A stretch of 64,000 nt of DNA from Saprospiraceae bacterium (GCA_020436935.1 JAGQWX010000013.1:1-64000), one strand, 5' to 3'. Shown: positions 27,521 through 37,389, counted from the stretch's first letter. Notes: generated by a model from the sequence alone, not told the origin. Translations and numbers: made by a program.

Positions 27521-30313
27521 CTAATTCTCGTTTTCCTTTCTAAACTGGCTGGGAGATAGGTTGTACTTTTGTTTGAAAACAGTGGAGAAATAGTCAGGGG
27601 ATGCAAAACCGGATTCATAGGCTATCTCGGAGATGGTCTTTGCTGTTGTTGTAAGCAAGTATTCTGCCTTATTCAGTCTTTTGTTCTGAATAAAATCACT
27701 AATATTTTCTCCAAGCAACGATTTTGTTTTGCGATAAAGTTGAGACCTGGACAAGTTGACCTCTCTACACAAATCATTTATTTGAAACTGTGCATCAGTA
27801 AAATGATCATTGATGTAAGCATTGAGTTTGCCAAAAAAATCTTGATCCAGCTTGTTTATTGAACCATTCTCTTTTAGCTCAATAAAATTTTTATTTACCG
27901 TTTCCTTCAGCAATATTCTATTGTGAATTAAATTTTTAATGGTAGACTCAAGCAATTGGATGTTAAAAGGCTTGGCTATAAATGCTTCAGCCCCAGCCTG
28001 CGATCCCTCTATTTGTTGGTTGATGTCTACCCTTGAAGTAAGAATTATTATGGGAATGTGCGATGTCCGAATGTCATTTTTTAATGCTTTTATTATTTCG
28101 ATGCCTTCCATTCCTGGCAAAGACAAATCGCACAAAATCAGGTCAGGAACCAGGTCTGTAGCCTGGGAGAATCCTTCGTCACCGGTAAACGACTGGGTGA
28201 TGTGGTACTGGCCCTCTAAGTTTCGTCTTAAAAACTGTTGGATCTCTGCATTGTCCTCTATGATGTGCACATGATAGCCGGATCCTGGTTTTATTTCTCT
28301 TTGGTTCTCATTGCCAAGCTGGTAAGAAAGAGACTCATCATAGATGGCATCGTTTGATAAGATATAATCTCTGCTTTGGGAAATTTGACTTTCTGAAAAA
28401 TGCTCATTACCCAATGGCAAACATATGCTAAACCTACTGCCTCTGTTGCGAATGCTTTGTACTGTGATGGTGCCATTGTGTAGTTCTACTATAGACTTCG
28501 AAAGAGACAAGCCTAGTCCTGTGCCAGTAAAGTGTACGTTTTTTGCCTGGTAAAAAGGCTCAAATATTTTCAACAGCTCATCGTCAGAAATCCCAATCCC
28601 CGAATCTTCAACATTTATTTTTGCCAATTTTTCATATTCATCTGATAATATGCTCACAGTGACTGATCCCCCATCTGGTGTGAATTTGAAGGCATTCGAC
28701 AACAAGTTAAAAATCACTTTATCCAATTTATCAGGATCAAACCATAGATCTATTGTTTCCTTTTTTGTAATGATCTCAAATGTTATTTTTCTTTGGTTGG
28801 CAATGGGTTTGAAGGAAGCTCCTATCGCCGTGATGAAATCAACGAGATTGAACTTGGCTACATCCAATTGCATTTTGGCACTCTCTATCTTTCTAAAATC
28901 CATCAATTGATTGATCAATCTGAGCAAGCGAATAGAATTCTGCTGTATTTGCCTTATTTGGGTGGAATTTTCACCATTTTTCCCTTTAGCATTGTTCAAT
29001 TCATCCGTAACTCCGATGATCAGTGTCAATGGTGTACGCAGTTCATGAGATATATTGGTAAAAAAATTGACTTTGGCATTGGTCGCTTCTTTCAACTCTT
29101 CTGACATTTCAACCAATTGTATTTGTTTTTCCATGACTTCCTGATTTTTGGCCGATAAAGCCTGGTTGGCTTTCTGCTTATTTTTCAGGGATTGCCAGAG
29201 GAAAAACCCCATAAATATTGAAGCAAGCAATGAGGCAACCAGCAGGAGTATGAAATTCCTTTGTGTTCGAAATATTTTCTTCAGCGCTGATGTCAAAGAA
29301 ATTTGTTGGTCAATATTTTGCTGCAAACCACTGATTTTTGTCATTTGCAGCTGGATGGTTCTTGCGTTGGACTGGTCGACGACGATAGAATTAATGGTAT
29401 TTTCTTTGGAAAAAGGCAATTTATTCAATATGCCAATGGAGATCAGTATTGATTCTGCTCCTCCTGTCGGATATGAAATTGAAGCATCAATGACTCCTTT
29501 CTCCACCATATTTATACCATTGCCTTCTCCAGGAAGGGCATCGACGCCAACAATGGTAATTTTATCCTCTATTTTTAATTCCGAGAGCCACTCAGAGGCC
29601 TGCCTTGCCATCAAATCTGTATGAGCAAATATTGAATTTGTCTCCGGAAACCTTGAAATTATTGTATTAAAAGTGTCTTTTAAAGCTTCTATTCCAATTT
29701 TGTCCTCGCATGAAGCAAGAAGAAGATCATTGGATGTGCGATCAAACCATGACCGGAATCCCTCCTTCCTTTGTACTGCAGGAGTTATTGTCATGCCCAT
29801 TTGTAATTCTATGGCCTTTACACCTTCAGGGTGTTTCTCTGCGATATAAGTTGCTGCTATTTTTCCAATTTCGAAATTGTCACCGCCTACGAAGGCTGTA
29901 TACAAATTCGATTCTGTTTTACGGTCCACAAGTACCAATGGCAATCCTGTATTATAAATGCTGTCTAAAATTTTACTCAATGGCCCAGCTTCATTTGGGG
30001 ATACGATCAATAGGTCGATTCCGCTTCGAACAAGTCTATGGATGTCCTGGATTTGTTTTTCACTGCTGTTATTTGCCACCGTCATTTCAAATTCCAGCTC
30101 AGGATGGAAGGCCAACTCCCTTTTTATTTCCAGGTTCATAGCATCCCGCCAATTGTCGGCACAACATTGAGAAAAGCCAATTTTAAAAGTTTTTTCGGCA
30201 GACTTTTCAAGGCATCCAAACGAAAACGCCAGGTAAAAGAAACAAACAAAGTGGAAAAATTTTCGCTGAAAGAGCATCAATTGAAGATTTTTTGAAAAAG
30301 CATTCCAGTTCAA
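27521..30313 (-). CDS. Hybrid two-component regulator with sugar-binding-protein-like sensor (fructose type)
   Basis: A 930-residue one-protein signalling system. Order: signal/anchor (start M1 or M13; FSFGCLEK could be a lipobox), periplasmic type I sugar-binding-protein domain about 45-310 (FKIGFSQ, LIVSPNEAGPL, LVLVDRK, VGVDALPGEG), transmembrane segment about 350-372, HisKA with His about 422 (ISHELRTPL), HATPase about 525-640, receiver with Asp about 728 (CDLSLPG), AraC-type HTH about 830-925 (YESGFASPDYFSTVFKQKY). This is the architecture of the Bacteroides fructose sensor BT1754, unlike the propeller-type hybrid sensors. Next to GH32 and fructokinase, fructose is the likely signal and this locus the target. 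Confidence 0.9.
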   Translation of the reverse strand: MNWNAFSKNLQLMLFQRKFFHFVCFFYLAFSFGCLEKSAEKTFKIGFSQCCADNWRDAMNLEIKRELAFHPELEFEMTVANNSSEKQIQDIHRLVRSGIDLLIVSPNEAGPLSKILDSIYNTGLPLVLVDRKTESNLYTAFVGGDNFEIGKIAATYIAEKHPEGVKAIELQMGMTITPAVQRKEGFRSWFDRTSNDLLLASCEDKIGIEALKDTFNTIISRFPETNSIFAHTDLMARQASEWLSELKIEDKITIVGVDALPGEGNGINMVEKGVIDASISYPTGGAESILISIGILNKLPFSKENTINSIVVDQSNARTIQLQMTKISGLQQNIDQQISLTSALKKIFRTQRNFILLLVASLLASIFMGFFLWQSLKNKQKANQALSAKNQEVMEKQIQLVEMSEELKEATNAKVNFFTNISHELRTPLTLIIGVTDELNNAKGKNGENSTQIRQIQQNSIRLLRLINQLMDFRKIESAKMQLDVAKFNLVDFITAIGASFKPIANQRKITFEIITKKETIDLWFDPDKLDKVIFNLLSNAFKFTPDGGSVTVSILSDEYEKLAKINVEDSGIGISDDELLKIFEPFYQAKNVHFTGTGLGLSLSKSIVELHNGTITVQSIRNRGSRFSICLPLGNEHFSESQISQSRDYILSNDAIYDESLSYQLGNENQREIKPGSGYHVHIIEDNAEIQQFLRRNLEGQYHITQSFTGDEGFSQATDLVPDLILCDLSLPGMEGIEIIKALKNDIRTSHIPIIILTSRVDINQQIEGSQAGAEAFIAKPFNIQLLESTIKNLIHNRILLKETVNKNFIELKENGSINKLDQDFFGKLNAYINDHFTDAQFQINDLCREVNLSRSQLYRKTKSLLGENISDFIQNKRLNKAEYLLTTTAKTISEIAYESGFASPDYFSTVFKQKYNLSPSQFRKENEN

Positions 30314-30389
30314 AACAATAAAAATGAACCAACTACAAATTAACTAATATTTGACAAATATGTAGTAGCCAAATATATATAAGCCTCCC

Positions 30390-30440
30390 AATAAAAACAA
30401 AGCAGGGCTTCTTCCCGAAACCCTGCTATTGAAACTGGTG
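30390..30440. repeat. GGGCTTCTTCCCG hairpin repeat, best copy
   Basis: AAAACAAAGCAGGGCTTC then TTCCCGAAACCCTGC and GAAACTGGT. GCAGGG pairs with CCCTGC. Matches 17791-17840 and, more weakly, 13298-13330. It lies in the gap before the hybrid sensor gene. Confidence 0.7.
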
Positions 30441-30522
30441 CATTTCACGCCTCCTCAACAATAAAATGATTGAAGAACAAAATGAAATGTCAAGAAATGT
30501 TTAGAGTATTGTGTTTAGGGTT

Positions 30523-30686
30523 TATACTCGTCGGAAATAGATTTGTCCATTAAACTGCTATCAAAAATAAAAATTTCTGCGTTGTTAAGCCTCGCCGGAG
30601 TGTCCACTCCGTCTGCGTTTAACGCCTTGAACTTTTGATTTTTGCCTGCACATTTTAAAAGGACAATCCATTTTCCGACGAGTATA
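30523..30686. repeat. MITE-like element, 164 bp, both ends intact
   Basis: The left end TATACTCGTCGGAAATAG with ATTTGTCC (30523-30548) is inverted against GGACAATCCATTTTCC with GACGAGTATA (30661-30686). The inside holds GTTAAGCCTCGCC, a CGGAGTG-TCCA-CTCCG stem, and TTTTTGCCTGCACATTTTAA, which recurs in other copies. It encodes no protein. The rest of 30314-30829 is non-coding. Confidence 0.8.
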
Positions 30687-30829
30687 TTTGGTTAAACTGG
30701 TTATTCGGTTAAATTTTTTCAACATAACTTTCAAGAGACGAATGCTGAATTGCACCAAGGCCTGTCTTTACTTAAGCTCATGATTAATAAACCTCTTAGT
30801 TTGTCAATAAACCAACGATTTAAATGGTC

Positions 30830-31906
30830 TTATTTTCTGGTATTGAAACCAAATGACAAGCCAAATCGAAAATCATTCTTAGAAGGTGAAACGTAAGTAT
30901 TGATCGGAATATTGAGTTTACCGGACCTCAATGAAAATCCTGCTGCAATGACGACCGAACTGTTGAGGGCAAAATCTCCGCGGCTGTCGAGCCTTTTGAA
31001 TCGGGCCACTTCAGCAGGCAAATCTTTGGTGACGATTTGCCAGTTACCTGCGTCGTCCTGATAGACTTCTGCTTTTTGTACCAGGCTGAAGGTGGGGCCT
31101 ATGGCAAATTCTACTCCGTTTTTATTGCTCCTGATACCGTTCAGGATGGAAATGCTGGGTACAAATAGTCCCTGGTCCATGCCGGAAATGACGGGTATGA
31201 GTTCTACCAGAGCCTGCCACTTGCCTTCGCTGAGGTATTGTTTTTCAAACTGGTAACCGATCTGGAAGTAATAAGGCAAGGCATCATAACCTCCCTGGTT
31301 TTCGGGTCTTCGCAAGATCTCAGCGTTCAGACCACTGACAAAGGTGTAGCCCATTCGCGGTCCGGAAAGGTTGAGGGTTTTATAATAAGGATTGTTGATG
31401 GCGCTCTCATAACTTTCGCGGTTGGACAAGCTATTGGCGATGACTGCATCATTTTCGATGCCGACCAGGTCATTGACACACAGCGAAATCATGGTGTTGA
31501 TTTTCTCTGGTATGAATATGAATTCTTTTACGACTTCTTTTTCTATAGATGAGGATTTGATGTTGAGCAGTCTGATCCTCAAAAAGAGGGCGTCACCCAG
31601 CTTGTCGGCGCTTCCGGTCAACATAAAGTCTACTCCCAGGCTCTTGCCGGCATTGATCAGACACGATTTGCTGAAACAGGTGGAAGCTGCTACGTCGTCT
31701 TTTTGCAACACTTCCTGGATTTCATAGCGGTCGATAATTTCGTATCTGGAGTGTTTGCTGATCTCTATCCTCAGCAGCTCTGTGAGATCGGCGGTTTGGA
31801 GATTGGTATTGGTGGCGTCAAAGCTGACAACTGCAAGGCGGGGATTTTGGGCAAGCAACAATGTACCCAACAACAACATTAAACTTGAAATGAATAACTT
31901 TTTCAT
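30830..31906 (-). CDS. Secreted CsgG/FlgO-like protein of unknown role
   Basis: Start taken at MKKLFISSLMLLLGTLLLAQ (31906); the 24 residues upstream in the frame are not signal-like. After the signal peptide, residues about 25-150 resemble the CsgG/FlgO/LpoB fold: PRLAVVSFDAT, LTELLRIEISKHSRYEIIDRYEIQEVL, GKSLGVDFMLTGSADKLGD. The second half (about 190-358) looks like an outer-membrane or surface beta domain ending FGLSFGFNTRK. No curli genes are nearby, so a curli role is not supported. A decayed copy of its 3' half lies at 13373-13880. It is divergent from the HTH gene at 32175, about 270 bases away. Confidence 0.7.
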   Translation of the reverse strand: MKKLFISSLMLLLGTLLLAQNPRLAVVSFDATNTNLQTADLTELLRIEISKHSRYEIIDRYEIQEVLQKDDVAASTCFSKSCLINAGKSLGVDFMLTGSADKLGDALFLRIRLLNIKSSSIEKEVVKEFIFIPEKINTMISLCVNDLVGIENDAVIANSLSNRESYESAINNPYYKTLNLSGPRMGYTFVSGLNAEILRRPENQGGYDALPYYFQIGYQFEKQYLSEGKWQALVELIPVISGMDQGLFVPSISILNGIRSNKNGVEFAIGPTFSLVQKAEVYQDDAGNWQIVTKDLPAEVARFKRLDSRGDFALNSSVVIAAGFSLRSGKLNIPINTYVSPSKNDFRFGLSFGFNTRK

Positions 31907-32174
31907 GGCATCATGTTTAAATGAATGAATAATAATTTTTCCCTTATCGGGGCTTTTTTGGTATGAATGATGACACAAATTTAGGGGGCAAATTCATTCA
32001 AAAATTATCTCTTTTTACACCATATTTCATAATTCATCCGATAATTAGCATTTCAAATTATATTTACACAATATCTTTCTATCAATATTCATTAAACAAC
32101 AATCACTGAATAGCTTTTTATGGTTATTTTGCATTTTATAATAATATTTTAAATACAATTTGTAATTTTAGATA

Positions 32175-33152
32175 ATGGACATTCAAAGCAATCTCATGCA
32201 AATGTGCAGACAGAAGAGTGGCAGTGCCGGATTTGCAAATCAGCTGGCCGAGCTCCTCAATGTCAATACAGATGCAGCCTACAGACGCATCAGGGGCACC
32301 ACCCTGCTGACGATCGAGGAAGTGCAACTGATCTGTAACCATTTCAACATTTCCTTTGACGCGGTCATGAATTACGAAAGCAAGATGGTGCCTTTCCAGT
32401 TCAATTCTATGTTCAAGGATAAGTTCCAGATCATAGAATACCTCCAGAATATTGCCCAGGCTTTGCAATCCATGTCTGCACAAAAGACTGCAAAGATGTC
32501 GATGACGGCGATGGACATCCCCTACTTCAGGCAATTCGGCTACAAGGCGTTAAGTAGGTTTAAGATGTTTTTCTGGCAAAGGTCCGTGCTCAACCTCGAA
32601 GCCTACAGGTATAAAAAGTTTGACGCTACCGAGGAAATGGACGATTTTGAGGACATTGCCGAAAAGATCTATTTCTACTATCATGGCATCCCATCCTATG
32701 AAATCTGGGCGCCGGAAACCCTCGACAGTACCCTCAAACAAATACAGTATTACAAAGATTCCGGATTATTTGCATCAGCCGAAGATATTGCCCTGGTATG
32801 CAACAGCATAGATGAGTTGGTCAACAAGCTGGAGCGGGAAGCAGAAATGGGTCAGAAAAAAATTCTCAATGAGTATGGAGCATTGAGTTCCTCTTTTGAA
32901 ATGTACCAGAGTGATATCTTCTTATCCAACAACAGCATCCAGGCTTTCATTGGCGATGAAGTATTCACCTACATCACTTTCAATACTTTCAACCATTTGA
33001 TGACTTATCAACCTGAGTTTTCAGAAGAATGTCGGCTTTGGGTAGAGCAATTGCGGTCCAAGTCGGTATTGTTGTCTGAAGTTTCTGAAAAACTCAGGTA
33101 TCAGTTTTTCGTTGGTCTGCGTAAAAAGGTTGACGATTTGAGAAGACTGTAA
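32175..33152 (+). CDS. XRE/BetR-like helix-turn-helix protein with long C-terminal domain
   Basis: A 325-residue cytoplasmic protein. Residues about 18-60 form an HTH: FANQLAELLNVNTDAAYRRIRGTTLLTIEEVQLICNHFNIS. The remaining 260 residues are mostly helical, with no family I recognise (YKKFDATEEMDDFEDIAEKIYFYYHGIPSYEIW, LVNKLEREAEMGQKKILNEYG). It probably senses something through that part. It is divergent from the CsgG-like gene, which it may regulate, and ends at a terminator shared with the mannonate dehydratase gene. Base composition is like the metabolic loci, so it looks native. Confidence 0.65.
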   Translation: MDIQSNLMQMCRQKSGSAGFANQLAELLNVNTDAAYRRIRGTTLLTIEEVQLICNHFNISFDAVMNYESKMVPFQFNSMFKDKFQIIEYLQNIAQALQSMSAQKTAKMSMTAMDIPYFRQFGYKALSRFKMFFWQRSVLNLEAYRYKKFDATEEMDDFEDIAEKIYFYYHGIPSYEIWAPETLDSTLKQIQYYKDSGLFASAEDIALVCNSIDELVNKLEREAEMGQKKILNEYGALSSSFEMYQSDIFLSNNSIQAFIGDEVFTYITFNTFNHLMTYQPEFSEECRLWVEQLRSKSVLLSEVSEKLRYQFFVGLRKKVDDLRRL

Positions 33153-33165
33153 GCACCAGCAATAA

Positions 33166-33198
33166 AAAAGCCCGAAGTCTTGATGCCTCCGGGCTTTT
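33166..33198. terminator. Bidirectional terminator
   Basis: AAAAGCCCG (33166-33174) pairs with CGGGCTTTT (33190-33198), with A/T runs on both sides, between the convergent ends at 33152 (+) and 33223 (-). Confidence 0.85.
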
Positions 33199-33222
33199 CC
33201 AATATTTCTATTCCAATATATC

Positions 33223-34398
33223 TTAATACTTACGAGCGAGTGCGTATTCGAGACCTCTGATTTCAGCAAGTCCTTTAAGCCTTCCGATGGCAGAATATCC
33301 GGGATAAGTGACCTTGCCCAGATCGTCGAGCATCTTGTGGCCATGGTCTGGCCTCATAGGAATGCTCCTCTTTTCGCGCTGCATGATGGCCAGTGCCTCG
33401 TCAACTATGGCATAAAGGTCGGTATCTCCTTCGAGGTGGTTGGCTTCATAAAAGTTGCCGTTGCCGTCTCTTTTGGTATTTCTGATGTGTAAAAAATGCA
33501 CTCTTGATCCCCATTTCTTCAACATTTCCGGCAGGTTGTTGTCAGGTCTGGCACCGAATGAACCTGTACAGAAACAAAGTCCATTGGCAGGATGTGGCAC
33601 AGCAGCCATAAGGTCTTCAACATCCTGATTGGTACTCATGATTCTGGACAAGCCCAGCACAGAATATGGAGGGTCATCCGGATGAATGGCCATGCCAATG
33701 CCTGCCTCTCCGGCTACCGGAGCAACCTCATTCAGAAAATGAGCCAGATTGGCTTTGAGTTTATCCCTCGTGACGTCTTTATATGTTTCCAGCAATGCCA
33801 ATACTTCTTCTTCTGTAAAAGGAATATCGCTGCCGGGCAGTCCCAGCAATACCGTTCGTCTTACCCTGGCAAGTTCATCAGCAGGCATGGCGTCCAACTT
33901 CGCCTTCAAAGCAGCAATTCTCTCGGGGCTGTGTTCTGTCTGGGCACCGGGTCTCTTCAGTATGAAAAGATCGAATATGTCGTATTCATCTTTGTTGAAA
34001 AAGAGTGCTTCGGCTCCATTGGGCATTTTGTGTTCTACATTGGTGCGTACCCAGTCGAGTACGGGCATAAAATTGTAGGTCACCACCTTGATGCCACAAG
34101 CACCCAGGTTGCGCAGGCTGACTTTATAGTTTTCGATCCATTGGGCGCACTGGCCCTTGCCGGTTTTGATTTCTTCATGAACGGGCAATGACTCCACTAC
34201 CGTCCAGGTAAGGTCGTACTCTGCGACCATATCGATTCTTTGCCGGATAGCTTCAACGCTCCACACTGCACCCACGGGAATGTCGTGAAGGGCAGTAACG
34301 ACACCTGTACATCCTGCCTGTGCAATGTGACTGAGTTTTACAGCGTCATTGGGTCCATACCATCGCATGAGCTGTTCCATTTTATATTGTGCGGCCAT
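33223..34398 (-). CDS. uxuA: Mannonate dehydratase
   Basis: A 391-residue UxuA-type enzyme (EC 4.2.1.8) that dehydrates D-mannonate to 2-keto-3-deoxygluconate. Recognised by MEQLMRWYGPNDAVKLSHI, GVVTALHDIPVGAVW, IAKAG-like substrate loops, MAIHPDDPPYSVLGLSRI, LCFCTGSFGARPDNNLPEM, VHFLHIRN and MRPDHGHKMLDD. The metal-binding His, Cys and Asp residues of the TIM barrel are in those blocks. Length is normal. It follows the SDR gene by 39 bases on the same strand, and the two act in consecutive steps of glucuronate breakdown. Confidence 0.95.
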   Translation of the reverse strand: MAAQYKMEQLMRWYGPNDAVKLSHIAQAGCTGVVTALHDIPVGAVWSVEAIRQRIDMVAEYDLTWTVVESLPVHEEIKTGKGQCAQWIENYKVSLRNLGACGIKVVTYNFMPVLDWVRTNVEHKMPNGAEALFFNKDEYDIFDLFILKRPGAQTEHSPERIAALKAKLDAMPADELARVRRTVLLGLPGSDIPFTEEEVLALLETYKDVTRDKLKANLAHFLNEVAPVAGEAGIGMAIHPDDPPYSVLGLSRIMSTNQDVEDLMAAVPHPANGLCFCTGSFGARPDNNLPEMLKKWGSRVHFLHIRNTKRDGNGNFYEANHLEGDTDLYAIVDEALAIMQREKRSIPMRPDHGHKMLDDLGKVTYPGYSAIGRLKGLAEIRGLEYALARKY

Positions 34399-34437
34399 AA
34401 TGTGTTTGATTTGACGAATAAAAGTAAATGATTTAAT

Positions 34438-35184
34438 CTAAAAGCCAATCGAATTGCCCCCATCAACACAAAGCGATACGCCTGTAATGTAGGAAGCCTC
34501 CTCTGATGCAAGGAAATATACCGCATTGGCTACTTCAAATGGCTCGCCGAGGATGCCCATCGGCGTTCTGGACATGACCTTATTTTTTCTTTCAGGATCG
34601 CTGTCCAGTGCTTTTGCAGACATGGGCGTTCTGATGAATCCCGGAGCTACGGCATTGACCCTGATCCCCATGGGTGCCAACTCAACGGCCATCGCACGCG
34701 TCATACCCTCCAATGCCGTTTTTGCAGCGCTGTAGGAGATGACCTTTGGGATGCCGTACTGTGCCGCCATACTGGTAATGTTGACAATGCTTCCTTTGTG
34801 GCCTCCGGCTACCATCGATTTTACCACTTCGCGACTCAGGCTGAAAATTGCCGTCTGATTGGTGTGAACAATGCGTTGGAATTCCTGATCTTCTACTTCC
34901 AGAAATGGTTTTTTCTGGTTGATGCCGGCGTTATTGATGAGTACATCAATTTTTCCAAACTTACTGGTCAACTCCTCAACAAAAGTGGGAATTTTTTCGA
35001 GCCAATCCATGTCAAACTGCAAACCTGCGACATCGCCTTCTATTGAGGCAACGGCGTCATTGAGCTTTTCAGGATTTCTTCCTGTGATAATGGTTTTATA
35101 GCCCTCCTTTGCAAATCTGGTGGCGATTGCAAGGCCAATACCTGAAGACCCTCCGGTAACAAGGGCCACTTTTTTACTTTCCAT
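34438..35184 (-). CDS. SDR-family oxidoreductase, probable D-fructuronate reductase
   Basis: A 248-residue classical short-chain dehydrogenase. NAD(P) site TGGSSGIG at 10-17, NNAG at 84-87, catalytic S138, Y151 and K155 (YSAAK), PGFIRTPM, and a VDGG C-terminus. Lying between alpha-glucuronidase and mannonate dehydratase genes, it probably takes the place of the usual UxuB and reduces fructuronate to mannonate. By sequence alone it could also be a gluconate 5-dehydrogenase-like enzyme. It is 16 bases after the GH67 stop, so clearly in one operon. Confidence 0.8.
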   Translation of the reverse strand: MESKKVALVTGGSSGIGLAIATRFAKEGYKTIITGRNPEKLNDAVASIEGDVAGLQFDMDWLEKIPTFVEELTSKFGKIDVLINNAGINQKKPFLEVEDQEFQRIVHTNQTAIFSLSREVVKSMVAGGHKGSIVNITSMAAQYGIPKVISYSAAKTALEGMTRAMAVELAPMGIRVNAVAPGFIRTPMSAKALDSDPERKNKVMSRTPMGILGEPFEVANAVYFLASEEASYITGVSLCVDGGNSIGF

Positions 35185-35200
35185 ATTAGATAATTCTGGT

Positions 35201-37357
35201 TTACCACCGTGGCCTGATGCCAGGTGAATAAGGGTAATTTAGATCCTGATAATATTTTAAATCGTGTTCTGGTTGCGGAAGATGAGCAGGTATGGCCTGC
35301 CTGGAAAAAGTTTTGAAGTACGACAAACAGGCATCTCTCCACCATTTGGCTTCGTCTTCCTGAATTTTGAGGTGCATGGCTACCTGCTGAAATCGCTCCT
35401 CGTCGACTTTGCCCTTGAGTTTGTTCCAGTCTGTTACCATAGAAGAAACTCCCTGCACGCCTCGGTTGTATTCCTCACACATTTCTTCCCAAAGAGTTTT
35501 TCCTGTGGACAGCTTCTGGTTCCAGGGTACGTGATGGAACCATAGTAGAAACTTAAGATCTGTTTTGTCAGCACTGGCGTATTGGGCAGCGAATTCGGGG
35601 CTATACTGCTCCAGGGCATTGGTGCCCGTTACAGATCTGTCGAATCCTACGGCCACGCTGTCGGCTTTGTGGTAATAGACACTGGTCCAGTCTGCTCGCG
35701 ACATTCTGCTCACCCAGGGACCAGGACCATAATGGTGGTTTGCCGCCATAATGTGGTGCAAGCCGAGCGGAGTCATGTATTTTACGCACCATTCGTGGGA
35801 GTTTTCCAGGAAGAGTATGGCCGTTTTTTGTACTTCTGCATTGTCAAAAGTCAATCCCGCCCATTCCTGAAAGATTGTTTTGGATTCCATGTATGGATCC
35901 CATGCCAGCCTTCCGAAGGCATACCAGTCCGCCTGCGCGAAAAGATTGCTCGTCCAGTTTCTTTCATTGCCAATGTTGGCAACACCGGCCATTCCGGTAA
36001 GCTCCTGATTGTCCAGGCTGCCATCGATGACCTTTGCCACGAGTGAACCTTTGCCTTTGACATAGGTGTCTGCTTTGAGGACTTCTTCATACATTTTGGA
36101 TAGTCCCACCAAATGGGTACCCTGGCCGAGGTATTCTTTCGTAATCTGAAATTCCATCATGACCGGCGTTTTGGGCATAGCGCCAAAAAGCGGGTGTATA
36201 GGTTCTCTGGGCTGGAAGTCGATGGGGCCGTTTTTGACCTGTACCAACACATTTTTTCTAAACTTGCCATCGAGGGGTACAAACTCATTGTAAGCCTGCT
36301 TGGCCCTGTCGACGGGTTCTTCATTTGAATAAACAAATGCCCTCCACATGACAATTCCTCCAAAGGGAGCGACGGCATCGGCGAGCATATTGGCTCCGTC
36401 GGCGTGGGTCCTGTTGTATTCCTGGGGTCCCGGCTGGCCTTCAGAATTGGCTTTGACCAGGAAGCCTCCAAAATCAGGGATGCGTTTGTAAATTTCTTTT
36501 GTTTTTTCATTCCACCATTGCTGGACTGCCGGGTCCAGCGGATCTGCGGTCTTGAGTCCACCAAGTTCGATGGGAGAACTGAATCTCGCAGTGAGGTACA
36601 ATTTGATGCCATAAGGTCTGAAGATGTCTGCCAGTGCTGCGAACTTGTCCATATAATCGGGCCTGAAAACCAAATAGTTGGCATTGACGTTGGTGACCAC
36701 CGTAGCGTTGATGCCTATTGAGGCATTGGCACGGGCATAGTCTTCATAACGGGGGTCAATATAATCCGGCAACTGATGCCAGTTGAAAATGGAAAATCCG
36801 GCATATCCTCGTTCTATGGTCCTATCCATATTGTCCCAGTGGTTGAGGATTCTGACCTTGAGTTTCGGGTTTTCCAATAGGTTGAGCTTGCTGATGTCTG
36901 CTCCGGAATGGACTGTGCGTAAAAAGTGGAAGGCTCCGTAAAGCAATCCTTTTTCGTCGGTGGCAGCGATGTATATGTTTTTATCCAGAGAAAAAATGGC
37001 ATAGCCCTCATTCTTGATTTCTCCGGTCTTGTTTTTGTTGATGGCCTGGGTGATGGCGGCATTTTCTACCGTCCCTACGATGATTTTTCCGCTGCCCTTT
37101 CCCAATGACATCTGGCTTTCCACCTTGGTATCGAGCATGGAAGAAAGGCCTTTGCTCAGTTCTTTTGCTGCAGTATTTGCTACTTCGCCCTTGTTCAGAA
37201 TGACCAGTGACTTGATTTGAGAAGCGTATTTTTTCCTTATGGTTTTGTTCTCAATTTTGTGGTACCTCAGCCAAAGCGCGTATCCGTCTTCACCTGTTAC
37301 CGAAGAAATCGCTGTGAAAGATAGCCACAGTGCTATAATAAATTTTAATCTAATCAT
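35201..37357 (-). CDS. aguA: GH67 alpha-glucuronidase
   Basis: A 718-residue enzyme with a signal peptide (about 1-22), so exported. Family GH67 removes 4-O-methyl-glucuronate from the non-reducing end of xylan oligosaccharides. Diagnostic blocks: RILNHWDNMDRTIERGYAG, FGGFLVKANSEGQPGP (the general acid Glu region), VQVKNGPIDFQPREP and MEFQITKEYLGQ (the carboxylates acting as base), HHIMAANHHYGPGPW, and RWWHHVPWNQ-like FHHVPWNQKL. It supplies glucuronate to the operon it heads. No xylanase gene is in the window. Confidence 0.95.
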   Translation of the reverse strand: MIRLKFIIALWLSFTAISSVTGEDGYALWLRYHKIENKTIRKKYASQIKSLVILNKGEVANTAAKELSKGLSSMLDTKVESQMSLGKGSGKIIVGTVENAAITQAINKNKTGEIKNEGYAIFSLDKNIYIAATDEKGLLYGAFHFLRTVHSGADISKLNLLENPKLKVRILNHWDNMDRTIERGYAGFSIFNWHQLPDYIDPRYEDYARANASIGINATVVTNVNANYLVFRPDYMDKFAALADIFRPYGIKLYLTARFSSPIELGGLKTADPLDPAVQQWWNEKTKEIYKRIPDFGGFLVKANSEGQPGPQEYNRTHADGANMLADAVAPFGGIVMWRAFVYSNEEPVDRAKQAYNEFVPLDGKFRKNVLVQVKNGPIDFQPREPIHPLFGAMPKTPVMMEFQITKEYLGQGTHLVGLSKMYEEVLKADTYVKGKGSLVAKVIDGSLDNQELTGMAGVANIGNERNWTSNLFAQADWYAFGRLAWDPYMESKTIFQEWAGLTFDNAEVQKTAILFLENSHEWCVKYMTPLGLHHIMAANHHYGPGPWVSRMSRADWTSVYYHKADSVAVGFDRSVTGTNALEQYSPEFAAQYASADKTDLKFLLWFHHVPWNQKLSTGKTLWEEMCEEYNRGVQGVSSMVTDWNKLKGKVDEERFQQVAMHLKIQEDEAKWWRDACLSYFKTFSRQAIPAHLPQPEHDLKYYQDLNYPYSPGIRPRW

Positions 37358-37389
37358 TTGACTCTTACGATTTTAAAATAATTCATTCA

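Noticed and set aside
30830-31906. CsgG-like protein as part of a curli system
   Set aside because: No csgA, csgB, csgE or csgF-like gene is nearby, and only the N-terminal fold is similar.
33592-34191. A 199-codon plus-strand frame opposite uxuA
   Set aside because: Antisense to a clear mannonate dehydratase; composition follows the third codon positions of the real gene.
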